A stretch of DNA of 64,000 nt from Welwitschia mirabilis (GCA_051453625.1 JBOZIK010000001.1:21505584-21569583); one strand, 5' to 3'; positions 46,471 through 58,930 are shown, counted from the stretch's first letter. The notes: generated from the sequence alone by a model not told the origin. A program made the numbers and translations.

Positions 46471-46839
46471 CTCCCTTCTTTTCCTTTTTTTTTTTTGAAT
46501 TCCACATTATCAAGGACTTGTAAGTATAAAGGTGAAGTAATGAGCTGAGTAACAAAGTAAGAACATGTAAAAATAACTAATTACTCATACCATTGAAAGA
46601 GAAAAAAAGAACCAAGGCATCTTCCTTCAAAATAAAGTTCATAGACATATGAATGTCTGAAGATTAGATGAAGCTGATCTTATCATCTAAATGCCCAAGT
46701 AAAATATTACTAATCATGAAAACTTCTTAAGTAAAATACACATGTCAAGTTTAAAAATATTCAAGTGATAACATGATGTTTACCAAAGGAATAAGTTAAA
46801 AACGGATTTAGATAATGAAAAAAGAATGGTTTTCCTCAT

Positions 46840-48145
46840 TAAGAGGGCCTTCCAAAACAAGTTCTTCTATCATGTTTAAGGTTTTATCAGGAGATGGATC
46901 ATAAATTTTTAACCTTTTTTTATTAACTTTTGAAATTTCTCTAATGTTTGGATTGGAGATTTCAAATGAGTCATTTGAGTATACTTTTTTTATGAGATAA
47001 GGATCTAATCATTTAGAAGTTAACTACTTGTGCAAAAGGTGTACTAGGGTATTATACCAGGTTTAAACTACTTATGAATAATTTTTTTATCATGTCTAAA
47101 CTGGGCTTGAGTTTTATGAATGAGTGGATGATGTAAAGCATGAATACATTTTTCATTTAAATGGTCAATTTGGGCTAATTGAATTTTAAGATTGTTATTC
47201 AAGTGTACAAGGTTAAGTTGATGGATGAATTGATAAGAATTATAGAAAACAATAAACGATAAAATATGAACTTTTCCGTACACAAGTTCATATGGTAAGA
47301 AACCTAAAGAGTTACATCAACTAGTACTGTAAGATCAAAGAACATCATTAAGTTAAGAAGAACAAGTCTTTTTATTGATAAAGGCTAATTTTTGAAGCAT
47401 CTTTTTGATTTCTCTATTTATGTTTTTAGCTTGTTCATTAGTCTAAGAATGATAGGCACAAGTAATTCTATGTTTAACACCAATGGATAAAAGAAGTTTG
47501 TAAAAAAGGTGATTAATGAAATGAGTTTCTTGATCACTAATAATAATTTATGGAAAATCAAAACATTGAAAAACATGAGTTCGAACAAAGTTGCAAATGG
47601 TTTAGGCATTATTTTTAGTAGTAGAAATAGCTTCTACCCACTTAGTAACATAATCAACAATGACAAAGATATAATTTTATCATGAGAAGGTGGTGTAATA
47701 GGACCTATAAATTCAATTCCCCAATAATCAAAAGGTTCACATTTAAGTATAGGTTTAAGAGGCATATCATGAGAGTGATTTAGGCTATCATAACATTGAC
47801 ATGCATCGCACATTCTAGCAAAGTCATAGGAATTCTTAAAAAGAGTAGGCCAATAAAAACCAAAGTGAAGAATTTTCATGGTAGTCTTTTGGCCACTAAA
47901 GTGTCACTCACATATTCTTTCATGGCAAAGTTTTAGGATTTCTAAGGTTTCCCACTCAGATACACACGTATGCATGATCTGATCTTTGCAACCTCTATAG
48001 AGATGAGGTTAATTTCATTCATAGTCACCGATCCTATGAAAAAGAGCTTTTCATTGGTTATGGTTTCAATGCTGAGGAGTTTTCATAGTCACAAGGTAGT
48101 TTACAATATCATCACACCAAGGAGCAGAGTGAGAATATTAGATAG
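46840..48145 (-). pseudogene. Gypsy-B integrase (Tat/Athila-like, degenerate)
   Basis: The minus strand reads SAPWCDDIVNYLVTMKTPQH at its start, then a zinc-binding HHCC remnant. The stop-free stretch 47634-47879 includes ILHFGFYWPTLFKNS, CDACQCYDS, PLKPILKCEPFDYWGIEFIG. IISDQETHFINHLF, GVKHRI and TNEQAK follow, and the tail is SKVNKKRLKIYDP (about 46870). These match the ILQSGFYWPTLFKD, CD-CQ, DVWGIDFMGPF and HPQT-GQAE blocks. The first catalytic Asp is Glu and the catalytic Glu is Lys, so it would be inactive even without its stops. It joins viral-type cDNA to host DNA in active relatives. Confidence 0.88.
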
Positions 48146-48148
48146 CAT

Positions 48149-49493
48149 TATTATAGTGTAATTTATGCAATCCTGAAGTTCTTTAGGTAAAACTATAAAT
48201 CAAATAGCTTATAGAAAAATACATGCTAGTATAGATGAGAGTTCACTTGAATGTCATAATCCCAATGAAGGCACTAGGCTTAGAGTTAGAGAATTTATTC
48301 TCAAAGGTATTTTTAGTCTTTTATCTTTTAATAATTAAAAGTAAATAATAAAGTAAATATAATGCAAGATGAATGGAGATGAAATGCAAGTGAAAATAAA
48401 ATAAACTCTCTTGGTTCTTAATTCTTCTGTTACAAAGACTAGCTTCTCTGTAACTTAGATTAATTAAGAAGAGAATTTAAGTAGTTCTTAACCAATATAA
48501 ACTATGAGATCTATCAAGTAGAATAAAGAATACAATATGAAATCAAATAAAATAACAATGAAAATCTAATATTAACTAACCTTAATAAAGGTTGCCCTTA
48601 TGATCTAAATAAATCACAGAACTATCACTTAACTATGATCAAAGTAAATTATAAGGGACATACATAGAATTAGAATTAAAAAGAGTAATTGTATTGATTC
48701 AATGAACTTCACATCTACTTAAAATAAAATAGTAGCACCTCAATAGAAGAGACTCAGTCTAACACCAAGGAAACTCCTTTCTGTAACTACTAGATGAACC
48801 TCTTATCCTTCAATCTTTTGTCACAAGTATATCAAATATAAAAGATGAATTAGAAGTGAGGATAAGAGGGTATTTATAGTTTTACATTAGAAGTTTCTAG
48901 AACTAAGACCTTAAAAGTTAGAGAAGAAACCCTAGTAGCCTAAGTGGGACAAATAACTTCATTACAAGATAATTCAATCTCACTTATATAAAATAGTTAT
49001 TATCCTGATTATCGTAAGGACAGAAATGGGGATGATGCCCTTAATAATAGATAATTAATCAGCTTCTGGCTCCACAATCAACTCGCAGTTAGCTTGCAAA
49101 TGTGTCATCATCCCTTATGTCATGGGAATAATAGTGAGAATGAAACCTCCTTAGAAAAGGTGCTACATTGACTCTAAGTTCTAGTCTAAATCACTATTAT
49201 ATTAGGCTAATATAGTGCTGTCACCTCCTCTATCATGGGGATGACAATGGAAATGAAATCCTTCCAAAGATCCTTAGGTAAAGCAAATTAGCCTTCTTCA
49301 TCATTAATTTTCTTCTAACATACTAAGTACCAGAACATGCCTGAAATGCCTTCAACGATACCAATAACTACATGTTTTTGTAAACATCCCATTTACTCTT
49401 TATAATCATTAGAATTGCATCCAATCCTATATAAATGTCTCACAAAAGTATTCCAAATATACCATCAAATTCCTATAAATGAGCATCATAACA
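48149..49493 (-). repeat. LTR copy C (3' LTR, about 1.35 kb)
   Basis: It begins about TATTATAGTGTAATTTATGC inside the integrase of Gypsy-B and ends GAGCATCATAACA at 49493. A polypurine complement TAGCCCTCTACTT follows directly, so it is a 3' LTR on the minus strand. TATA equivalent TATTTATA is at 48871-48878. Motif copies lie at about 48995-49042, 49101-49150 and 49217-49265. It aligns with copy A through most of its length. Confidence 0.85.
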
Positions 49494-50163
49494 TAGCCCT
49501 CTACTTAACCTTATCAGTTCTTGACAAAGTGGGTGACCAACTATATTGCGAGCCAATTTGACTAAGATAATCATCAACTACAAGAATAGAATTTGAGTTT
49601 AATTTTATCATGCATAAGTAGATAACAAAAATCCATTAACTGATACAATTACTAATGTAGTCATAAGCCCCCTACTTAAACACATTATAATAGAGTGAAT
49701 GAATGTTATACACATAAATAATTGTAAAATCTAATATGATATTTTAGAAAATAAATATGTTTGCATAATTAGAGAAAGTAATGTTAAAACTAATGTGTAA
49801 AACTTAAGCAGTAATAATCTAAAAGAATGATGCATGAAAAGTTTAATAATGTTTTCTACAAGGGGAAAAGTACAATAATAAATATAGCATTCTTCCTTTA
49901 GATGATTTGAAACATTATCACAAGAAAACTCTATGAGTGGGCTACTGTGCTCCTATTAGATAAAGTCCATAAAATTTATTTAAGTAACATGAAATCATAT
50001 CCAAATAACTCATTAGAGATATATATCATGAAATCTTAAAGTAATCCTTTAAAATTTTAAAAATTATAAATTTTTGCTTAATATTATATAAGAAATCTGG
50101 AGAGGTATCCTACCCCCTCAAAGGTAAAGTAAGACATCTCAGATTGCATAAAGTAAAAAGGAT
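49494..50163 (-). mobile_element. Gypsy-C internal fragment
   Basis: The first 670 bases inside copy C, parallel to 44807-45480 of B and 50835-51490 of D. It includes the main tract complement at 49494 and the second polypurine-like GCCCCCTACTT at 49667. It is non-coding as far as seen, and ends at a nominal 100-N gap. Confidence 0.75.
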
Positions 50164-50263
50164 NNNNNNNNNNNNNNNNNNNNNNNNNNNNNNNNNNNNN
50201 NNNNNNNNNNNNNNNNNNNNNNNNNNNNNNNNNNNNNNNNNNNNNNNNNNNNNNNNNNNNNNN

Positions 50264-50834
50264 GAAGAAATCCTATGAGCCCAAGTAAGGCACATGACCC
50301 CATTATAACATAATTTAACACCTTTTATATGAAAAAGTTGTCATCCTGACTATTATGGGGATGACACTAGGGATGAAGGCCCATAACAATAAATAATAAA
50401 ATAGTTATTGCCTCTATAATTAGCCTCGCAGTTGGCTCCAAATGTATCGTTATTCCTTATGTCGTGGGAACGACAATAAGGACAACACCTCCATAGCAAA
50501 TAATACTTCATTGGCTCTAACCTTTAGTTAATGTTGCTGTTATGATAGATTGATATAGTGTTGTCGTCCCCTCTTTTGTGAGGATGACAATGGGATGACA
50601 CCCTTCTTAAGATTCTTAAGCAAAGCAACCAACCTTCTTCATCATGAGTCTTCCTTCATCATATTAAGTAGCAGAATATGCCTAAGATGCCTCCAATTAT
50701 GCCAAGAATTACGTGTTTCTATGATCATCCTATTGACTTTCCATAATTAGCAGAATTACAGTTAAACCTATATAGACGTCCTGCAAAAGTACTCCAAATA
50801 CATTATCAAATTCCTACAAATTGTTATTACAAAA
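50264..50834 (-). repeat. LTR copy D (partial 3' LTR)
   Basis: It aligns to the last 570 bases of copy C, including motif copies at 50337-50382, 50447-50492 and 50560-50615. It ends TTATTACAAAA and is followed by TAGCCCCCTAGA, a polypurine complement. The missing 5' portion lies in the gap, whose true size must be larger than 100 if this LTR is full length. Confidence 0.8.
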
Positions 50835-51852
50835 TAGCCCCCTAGATAGCCTTATCAGTTCCTGATAAAGTGAGCGATTAACTATATTATAAGTTAATTT
50901 GACTAAGATAATCATCAATTAGAGAAATGGAATTTGAGTTCTATTTTATTATGCAGGAATAGACAAAAAAATTTAATAACTAATATAATTACTGCTATAG
51001 TTATAAGCCCCCTACTTAAACAGATCACAATAGACCAAATAAATATCATACATATAAATAAATCATAGAATGTAATAATGATAGTTCATAAAATGATAAT
51101 ATATATGCATAAATTTGAGAAAGTAATGTTAGAATTTATGTGTAAAAATTAAGTAGTAATAATCTCAAAGCATGAAAAGTTCATCAATATTTTCTACAAG
51201 GATAAAATACAAGAGTAAATATAGTATTTTTCTTTTAATAATTTTAAACATTGCTGCAACAAAACTCTATGAGTGGCTACTGCTTTTGTTAAATAACGTT
51301 CATGAAATGTATTCAAGTAACATGAAATCATATCCAAATAACTCATCATACATATGTATCATAAAAGTTCAAAGTGATCCTTTAAAATTTAAAAATTATA
51401 AATTTTTGTTTAATATCATAGAAGAAAGCTTAGAAAGGTGTCCTTTCTCCTCCAAGAGAAAAGCAAAACATCCTGGATTATACAAAGCAAAAAAGAGAAT
51501 GACTGTCATCCTTTCTATCATAGGGATGATAGACGTAAGATGATAGTGTTTAAATGAAATGTTTGAACAGATTTAGAAAAATCTAAAAAAGTCTAACAAT
51601 AATTAAGTAGTAAAAAAGTAGTATAAAAACAAAAGGAAGGTAGAAAGTGAAGAATTGTTCTAGAAAAAACATGACCACGAAGAAAGAGACTTATGAGATC
51701 ATAATAATGCATTAAGTAAAAGATAACAAGGCTTAGAAGTATTCTGCAAATGTATTTCAAACTCTATGAAGATTCAAGATCCATAAGTGAATGGATGTAA
51801 AACCAAAAGCTAAACAAAAAACATTAACATAAAAAAAAGGAACACAATGATC

Positions 51853-52194
51853 AAAGTAAAAGAAATGCATCAATTGAAAGTGTTGAAAAGAAAACAATCC
51901 TTATAAAGAAAATCTACAAGTGAAAATAAAAAGACAACTAGAGTACCAAATGATTAGGTCCTAATTATAATGTNNNNNNNNNNNNNNNNNNNNNNNNNNN
52001 NNNNNNNNNNNNNNNNNNNNNNNNNNNNNNNNNNNNNNNNNNNNNNNNNNNNNNNNNNNNNNNNNNNNNNNNNAAAGTAAAAGAAATGCATCAATTGAAA
52101 GTGTTGAAAAGAAAACAACCCTTATAAAGAAAATCTACAAGTGAAAATAAAAAGACAACTAGAGTACCAAATGATTAGGTCCTAATTATAATGT
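51853..52194. other. 100-N gap flanked by a 121-nt near-identical duplication
   Basis: 51853-51973 and 52074-52194 are the same 121 nt with one difference (ACAATCC against ACAACCC), on either side of exactly 100 N. This is most simply an unmerged overlap of contig ends. A heterozygous or real tandem duplication is less likely. Confidence 0.85.
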
Positions 52195-52899
52195 GAAAAA
52201 ATATACTGTAATGACTATAAAAATCCTAAACAAAATAAATCAGAAAAAACATAAGGAAAATGGACAACTAGGAACATGAAGAAGATTGCTTACCTACCCA
52301 AAATTNNNNNNNNNNNNNNNNNNNNNNNNNNNNNNNNNNNNNNNNNNNNNNNNNNNNNNNNNNNNNNNNNNNNNNNNNNNNNNNNNNNNNNNNNNNNNNN
52401 NNNNNNNNNNNNNNNNNNNNNNNNNNNNNNNNNNNNNNNNNNNNNNNNNNNNNNNNNNNNNNNNNNNNNNNNNNNNNNNNNNNNNNNNNNNNNNNNNNNN
52501 NNNNNNNNNNNNNNNNNNNNNNNNNNNNNNNNNNNNNNNNNNNNNNNNNNNNNNNNNNNNNNNNNNNNNNNNNNNNNNNNNNNNNNNNNNNNNNNNNNNN
52601 NNNNNNNNNNNNNNNNNNNNNNNNNNNNNNNNNNNNNNNNNNNNNNNNNNNNNNNNNNNNNNNNNNNNNNNNNNNNNNNNNNNNNNNNNNNNNNNNNNNN
52701 NNNNNNNNNNNNNNNCTTGAATAGGCAAATTATTATGATGATGTCAAGTATGTCTAGTATTATGAAACAATGAATGATAGAGTAAAAAGCTGTTAAAACA
52801 AGAACTTATAAGTTTTCATCTCAAAATGACACTAGAATCCAAAAAAGTAAAGTGATTATGTGAAAGTACTATAAATAAATAAAGAAAATGAGTCTAGAA

Positions 52900-53140
52900 A
52901 ATAAGAAATGCCTCTGATAATGCTAGGGACATCATTGATCTCATAGCCTCTAAGTACATTTTCATTTTACCATGATGAGGGGAGTGTAACCACTGTCAGA
53001 GGAGTAAGACCCACACAACATGGCTAACTAACTCCCTAGTGAAGTTTCTATAGCTACCATGTCACACTGCCAAAGTTCCCTATCGGGAATATTTGCCCCG
53101 GTGCCCTTGCAATAGGACAACACAGGAGGCATTTTTGAAG
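52900..53140 (-). repeat. Conserved internal block, copy D
   Basis: The minus strand holds TGTCCTATTGCAAGGGCACC, GGGGCAAATATTCCCGATAG, CTTCACTAGGGAG, CCCCTCATCATGG and GATGTCCCTAGCATTATCA. Order and spacing are the same as in copies B and F. Confidence 0.7.
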
Positions 53141-53760
53141 ATATGAAAGAGAATGATCTTTATTTATTTTCTTNNNNNNNNNNNNNNNNNNNNNNNNNNN
53201 NNNNNNNNNNNNNNNNNNNNNNNNNNNNNNNNNNNNNNNNNNNNNNNNNNNNNNNNNNNNNNNNNNNNNNNNNNNNNNNNNNNNNNNNNNNNNNNNNNNN
53301 NNNNNNNNNNNNNNNNNNNNNNNNNNNNNNNNNNNNNNNNNNNNNNNNNNNNNNNNNNNNNNNNNNNNNNNNNNNNNNNNNNNNNNNNNNNNNNNNNNNN
53401 NNNNNNNNNNNNNNNNNNNNNNNNNNNNNNNNNNNNNNNNNNNNNNCAAGTTAAATATGTTTAAGTGATAGCATGAAGTTTATCAAAAGAATAGCCTAAA
53501 GAATAATTTAGATAATGGCAAGAAAAAATCTAAGACAAGTGCTTCTATCATGTTCAAGATTTAATTAACATACGTTTCAATGATTTTTAACCTTCTATCC
53601 ATTAACTTCTAAATTTCCCAAGTGTTTAGGTTGAAAGTTTCAATGGAGAAATTTAAAGATGTATTTTTTTTTTTGAAAGATAAGTACCTAGTAATTAAGA
53701 AGTTCAACTACTTATGTAAAAAGTGCACTCAAGTATTGTATTTTTCATAAATACAAGGGC

Positions 53761-56172
53761 CAAACCAAATAGAAACTAATTGATAAAACATAAAACATAT
53801 GCAATCATTGTGGAGTAAAATCAATTGAAGATAAATAAAGTAAAATGATAAAACTTTGATAGCATAAATTTTTAAAATCAAAATAAGATATAAAGAAGTG
53901 ATAAATTACATTGACAAATAATCTCTTATGAAAACAATGTAAAGCATGAGTATCATTATATAATTCATTCAAGGTACTACTCAAAGAATGGTGCCAAGAG
54001 GTTTGTAAGGGCTTTTGAAAATATTAACTAAGATTGATAAGCTTCTTAATATTCAACTGTAAGTATGGGTTATGATCAAGAAGGTAAGGCTNNNNNNNNN
54101 NNNNNNNNNNNNNNNNNNNNNNNNNNNNNNNNNNNNNNNNNNNNNNNNNNNNNNNNNNNNNNNNNNNNNNNNNNNNNNNNNNNNNNNNNNNNNNNNNNNN
54201 NNNNNNNNNNNNNNNNNNNNNNNNNNNNNNNNNNNNNNNNNNNNNNNNNNNNNNNNNNNNNNNNNNNNNNNNNNNNNNNNNNNNNNNNNNNNNNNNNNNN
54301 NNNNNNNNNNNNNNNNNNNNNNNNNNNNNNNNNNNNNNNNNNNNNNNNNNNNNNNNNNNNNNNNNNNNNNNNNNNNNNNNNNNNNNNNNNNNNNNNNNNN
54401 NNNNNNNNNNNNNNNNNNNNNNNNNNNNNNNNNNNNNNNNNNNNNNNNNNNNNNNNNNNNNNNNNNNNNNNNNNNNNNNNNNNNNNNNNNNNNNNNNNNN
54501 NNNNNNNNNNNNNNNNNNNNNNNNNNNNNNNNNNNNNNNNNNNNNNNNNNNNNNNNNNNNNNNNNNNNNNNNNNNNNNNNNNNNNNNNNNNNNNNNNNNN
54601 NNNNNNNNNNNNNNNNNNNNNNNNNNNNNNNNNNNNNNNNNNNNNNNNNNNNNNNNNNNNNNNNNNNNNNNNNNNNNNNNNNNNNNNNNNNNNNNNNNNN
54701 NNNNNNNNNNNNNNNNNNNNNNNNNNNNNNNNNNNNNNNNNNNNNNNNNNNNNNNNNNNNNNNNNNNNNNNNNNNNNNNNNNNNNNNNNNNNNNNNNNNN
54801 NNNNNNNNNNNNNNNNNNNNNNNNNNNNNNNNNNNNNNNNNNNNNNNNNNNNNNNNNNNNNNNNNNNNNNNNNNNNNNNNNNNNNNNNNNNNNNNNNNNN
54901 NNNNNNNNNNAATAAGTCTATATTCTATGAAATTTGAATGAATCTTTGTGAGTTGTACATTGTGATTAGTTTCTTTACTATTTTCTCTATCATTATTTTG
55001 TTGGGTTTTTGCTTCACTTTTCTAATTGTTATTGGTGACTATATCTTCCTTATGTTGAATATGGCTTTCATTTTCTAATTTATTGCATTCATTGAAAAGA
55101 TTATCAAGAGAAATAACAACATAATGTTCATCATTGATTAGAAAGTTTTAAGTCTTCTTATGATTATGTTTCTCATCTCGATTATCTAATAGTAAATGGA
55201 TGGAATGGATATAATCNNNNNNNNNNNNNNNNNNNNNNNNNNNNNNNNNNNNNNNNNNNNNNNNNNNNNNNNNNNNNNNNNNNNNNNNNNNNNNNNNNNN
55301 NNNNNNNNNNNNNNNNNNNNNNNNNNNNNNNNNNNNNNNNNNNNNNNNNNNNNNNNNNNNNNNNNNNNNNNNNNNNNNNNNNNNNNNNNNNNNNNNNNNN
55401 NNNNNNNNNNNNNNNNNNNNNNNNNNNNNNNNNNNNNNNNNNNNNNNNNNNNNNNNNNNNNNNNNNNNNNNNNNNNNNNNNNNNNNNNNNNNNNNNNNNN
55501 NNNNNNNNNNNNNNNNNNNNNNNNNNNNNNNNNNNNNNNNNNNNNNNNNNNNNNNNNNNNNNNNNNNNNNNNNNNNNNNNNNNNNNNNNNNNNNNNNNNN
55601 NNNNNNNNNNNNNNNNNNNNNNNNNNNNNNNNNNNNNNNNNNNNNNNNNNNNNNNNNNNNNNNNNNNNNNNNNNNNNNNNNNNNNNNNNNNNNNNNNNNN
55701 NNNNNNNNNNNNNNNNNNNNNNNNNNNNNNNNNNNNNNNNNNNNNNNNNNNNNNNNNNNNNNNNNNNNNNNNNNNNNNNNNNNNNNNNNNNNNNNNNNNN
55801 NNNNNNNNNNNNNNNNNNNNNNNNNNNNNNNNNNNNNNNNNNNNNNNNNNNNNNNNNNNNNNNNNNNNNNNNNNNNNNNNNNNNNNNNNNNNNNNNNNNN
55901 NNNNNNNNNNNNNNNNNNNNNNNNNNNNNNNNNNNNNNNNNNNNNNNNNNNNNNNNNNNNNNNNNNNNNNNNNNNNNNNNNNNNNNNNNNNNNNNNNNNN
56001 NNNNNNNNNNNNNNNNNNNNNNNNNNNNNNNNNNNNNNNNNNNNNNNNNNNNNNNNNNNNNNNNNNNNNNNNNNNNNNNNNNNNNNNNNNNNNNNNNNNN
56101 NNNNNNNNNNNNNNNNNNNNNNNNNNNNNNNNNNNNNNNNNNNNNNNNNNNNNNNNNNNNNNNNNNNNNNNN
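53761..56172. other. Mostly gap; no supported gene
   Basis: Two long N runs (54092-54910 and 55217-56172) occupy most of it. The readable parts are AT-rich with no recognisable domain. Apparent long open frames across the N runs are artefacts. Confidence 0.6.
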
Positions 56173-57220
56173 TTATTTGATGGGGTTTTATATGCTATTT
56201 TATAAGACTTTTATATAGGTTTAGGTGCAATTCTAATGATTTTGAAGATACAAGAATAAATCTAAAAAAAGTGCAATTCTTATTTAAATTTGATGCATTA
56301 AAGGAACTTTTCGATGCACATTGATTTGAAAAAGGATTATTGATAAAAATGCTGGATTCTTCTCAAGAAAATAATCAAAGAAGAATTTTGTCCCCTTCAT
56401 CATCCCCATGATAGGTAGGATGACACTCTGCTAATGTGAACTGCTAAGTTAGCATTTTAGGAATATTCTATAACATACTATCATTCCCATAGTCATTTGG
56501 ATGATAGCCGGCATGACACTTTCATGTAACTAACTCAAACAAGATTTCCTTAATCATTTAGTCCATCTTTGAGTCATTAATAAGCATGCCTAACTGCACC
56601 AAATGTCTATCCTTATCTACTATATTTCCTTATAAATAAGTCCCCCTTTTACTTTCTTTATCATCTTGGTTGCACTGGACATTCTTATGATGGGAGATCG
56701 AAGGGCGAATATCCATCTTGAGTGTTGTAGAAAGATGTGCACTTGATGGAGGGCTATGTATCTTCTATTAAGACCTGGCTATTTTGTAACCTAGATGAAT
56801 GTTACTCTTTTAATACAAAAACATTGTTTTATTTTTATGATTACATGTTAGATTTTCTTATAACCCTATAGTATATGTTAACCTTGATCTCGTGATAATT
56901 TCTTGGGTGATATAGATTATCAAGGGCAGCCTTTGTTAAGGCTGAAAGCAAATAGTATTAAATTCATTTTGCATTTGCATTTAGAATAGCCGTGTTTTAC
57001 ATTCTGCATTATATCTTTACTTCCTTGTATTGTTAGTTATTTTCTAGTTCTTCTTATTCTACAAAGCAACCTAAGTCTCATCTCATATACTTTAATGAGA
57101 CATGACATTTTGGTTCTACTCCCATTATATTAGTGTGTTGTATTATGTGAGATAATTATTTATTTTAGTATTGACAGAATCCTTTGAGCTTAAGAACTCA
57201 CACAAATACACATCACAATA
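56173..57220 (+). repeat. 5' LTR of Gypsy E-F
   Basis: Its first 20 or so bases are lost in the preceding gap. Motif copies at 56391-56430 and 56478-56520 precede a TATA box (TATAAATA, 56631-56638). Downstream is the family landmark AAGGGCAGCCTTTGTTAAGG at about 56929. It ends CACATCACAATA, next to the primer site. It aligns over its whole length with the 3' LTR at 62167-63237. Confidence 0.87.
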
Positions 57221-57243
57221 AATTGACACCATTATCGAGGAAG
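57221..57243 (+). other. Gypsy E-F primer-binding site
   Basis: ATTGACACCATTATCGAGGAA corresponds to TTGGCGCCGTTGCCGGGGA, the conserved primer region of Tat/Athila/Ogre elements. Nearly every difference is a C-to-T or G-to-A transition, several at former CpG sites. Confidence 0.8.
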
Positions 57244-57853
57244 GCTATTGAGGAGTATAAGGGTTATTGTCATTTAGATAAGTACATCAACCTTTGTCTA
57301 TGTGGTGTTATATTTGTAGGAGTTGTAAGTTTTCTGTGTGTAGTTTTTTAATTTTAGTTTTTTTTAATTTTAATTTTCTATAAAAAAGTGTGGTCATCCC
57401 CTCTGTCATCCCCACGATAGTCAAGATGATAGTGTGTTATTTTTGTCTTCGATTTTATTTTTGGATTTCTAATTTTTTCTATAATAAATTAGTTTCTGTT
57501 GTCTTCTATGACATTTGGATGATTAAGTGGATGATAATCCTATTTCTTACGTTTTTGTCTTTCTATTTTTAGTTTTGGTTCTATTTCTATTTTTCTAGTT
57601 AGAATGACAGTCTATTATTTTTGATCTATTTTCTATTGTTTGCTATTTTCAAGATGCTGTAATATGGTCAAATTAGAGAAGAAATATCTAAGAAAAAGTA
57701 GCTAATAGAAAAGAATATCAAAAAAGGACTGATAAACATAGAAAAAGAGTTAGAAGAAAAATCTCTAAGTGCACTCTATCCTCCTTCTGAATTTATTTTT
57801 TCTAAATTTGATTTCCTTAATGGAAAACATATAAAAGGGAGAATCAAATCACA

Positions 57854-58930
57854 ATGTCAAGTGATTCTCGAAAACAAAAATAAGTTGTAGGATATTCTAC
57901 CTCTAATGAAAACTTTACCTTGAGGGACTTATTAGCAAATAAGAAAAGAGAAATTCAAACACCTTTTGAACTATCCCTAGGAGATGATGTAGAACTTAAA
58001 AATTTACATGCCTATTCAACTTTTAGTGGAGAAGATGATGAGGATACCATTCAACATATTAGAGATACTGAACAACTTATCCTCACCTTGGGAAATGGAA
58101 AGAAAAAAATAACAAATAGAACATATAGGATAATCTTTTCCATGACATTAAAGAATAGGACAAAACTTTGGCTAAATACTATACCCTATAAAAGCTTAAA
58201 AACATGGGATCAAGTCCAGAAAATCTTTGTAAAAAGATTCATGAGTGAANNNNNNNNNNNNNNNNNNNNNNNNNNNNNNNNNNNCTTCTAACAAAAACTA
58301 AATGAATATTACACCTCTACTTTTGAACTTTTCTCTATAGCAGTCCACTCTAATCCAATAGATGCCTTTTCAAGAGTAGGAAAACTAAACTACTTTTATA
58401 GTGAATTGACTCTTCATATAAAACAACTTGTAGATTTTTCTTATGATAGAAACCTCATGAATCTTACTTTAAAAGAGGGCTAGGAAAAATAGAAGAACTT
58501 GTGGAGGTTAGTAAAACTTGGTTAATACCTAAAAAAAATCAAACGATAGGCCAACTTATGATTTATATGAGAACAACTATCATGTCATTAAAAACCATCT
58601 TCTTCTACCAACTTATAAAGAAATAATTCATGAAGAAGTTTGTGCTTTCAATCAACCATCTCAAAACTTCCGAAATCAGGTATAACCTAAGTTGAACACA
58701 TATTTCTAAAATAATTCTCAACCTTTTAGAAACCAACTAAAAAAAAAAATACATATCATCAACCAAGTTCATCTAACTTTCAAGATTAAAATGATCAACT
58801 TAGAAACTTTTTAGATGAAATGAAAAGAACACAAGAAAAAACAAATGCCAAAATAGATAACTTAATAAATGTCCTTCAACAAACAAATTTGGCAAACCAA
58901 AAATCTTAAAGAGCTTTACCTATTCAACCT
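57854..58930 (+). pseudogene. Gypsy E-F gag (Retrotrans_gag type, degenerate)
   Basis: The likely start is ATG 57854, with an in-frame TAA at codon 10. The frame then stays open through 57920-58249 and reads FELSLGDDVELKNLHAYSTF, DTIQHIRDTEQL, SMTLKNRTKLWLNTIPYKSL, WDQVQKIFVKRFM. This matches F-G---EDP--H---F, FPFSL-D-A--WL--LP--SI-TW--L---F---FF of plant Gypsy gag. After a 35-N gap (58250-58284) it continues with RVGKLNYFYSELTLHIKQLV and MNLTLKEG. Then come stops and a lysine/glutamate-rich tail. A gag core protein would form the particle. Confidence 0.85.

Larger units (their letters stand above)
44807..48148 (-). mobile_element. Gypsy-B internal region (3' half)
   Basis: Read on the minus strand from right to left: integrase (48145-46840), a conserved non-coding block (46500-46190), a variable AT-rich stretch with a 257-N gap, a second polypurine-like tract at 44978-44990, and the main tract at 44807-44819. 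The element is cut at about 48149 by LTR copy C, so RT, protease, gag and the 5' LTR of B are not seen next to it. Confidence 0.8.
50835..53760 (-). mobile_element. Gypsy-D internal fragment
   Basis: It is colinear with Gypsy-B internal sequence from the polypurine tract through the conserved block (52900-53140) to the integrase-tail equivalent (about 53450-53760), which parallels 46740-47050. A motif copy lies at 51500-51548 and a second polypurine-like tract at 51005-51015. Four N runs interrupt it. No integrase core is seen beyond 53760, and no open frame is supported. Confidence 0.7.

Noticed and set aside
46272-46555. Two overlapping minus-strand ORFs of 77 and 87 codons
   Set aside because: They lie in the conserved Gypsy internal block, but the frame is not kept in the copies at 52900 and 61020.
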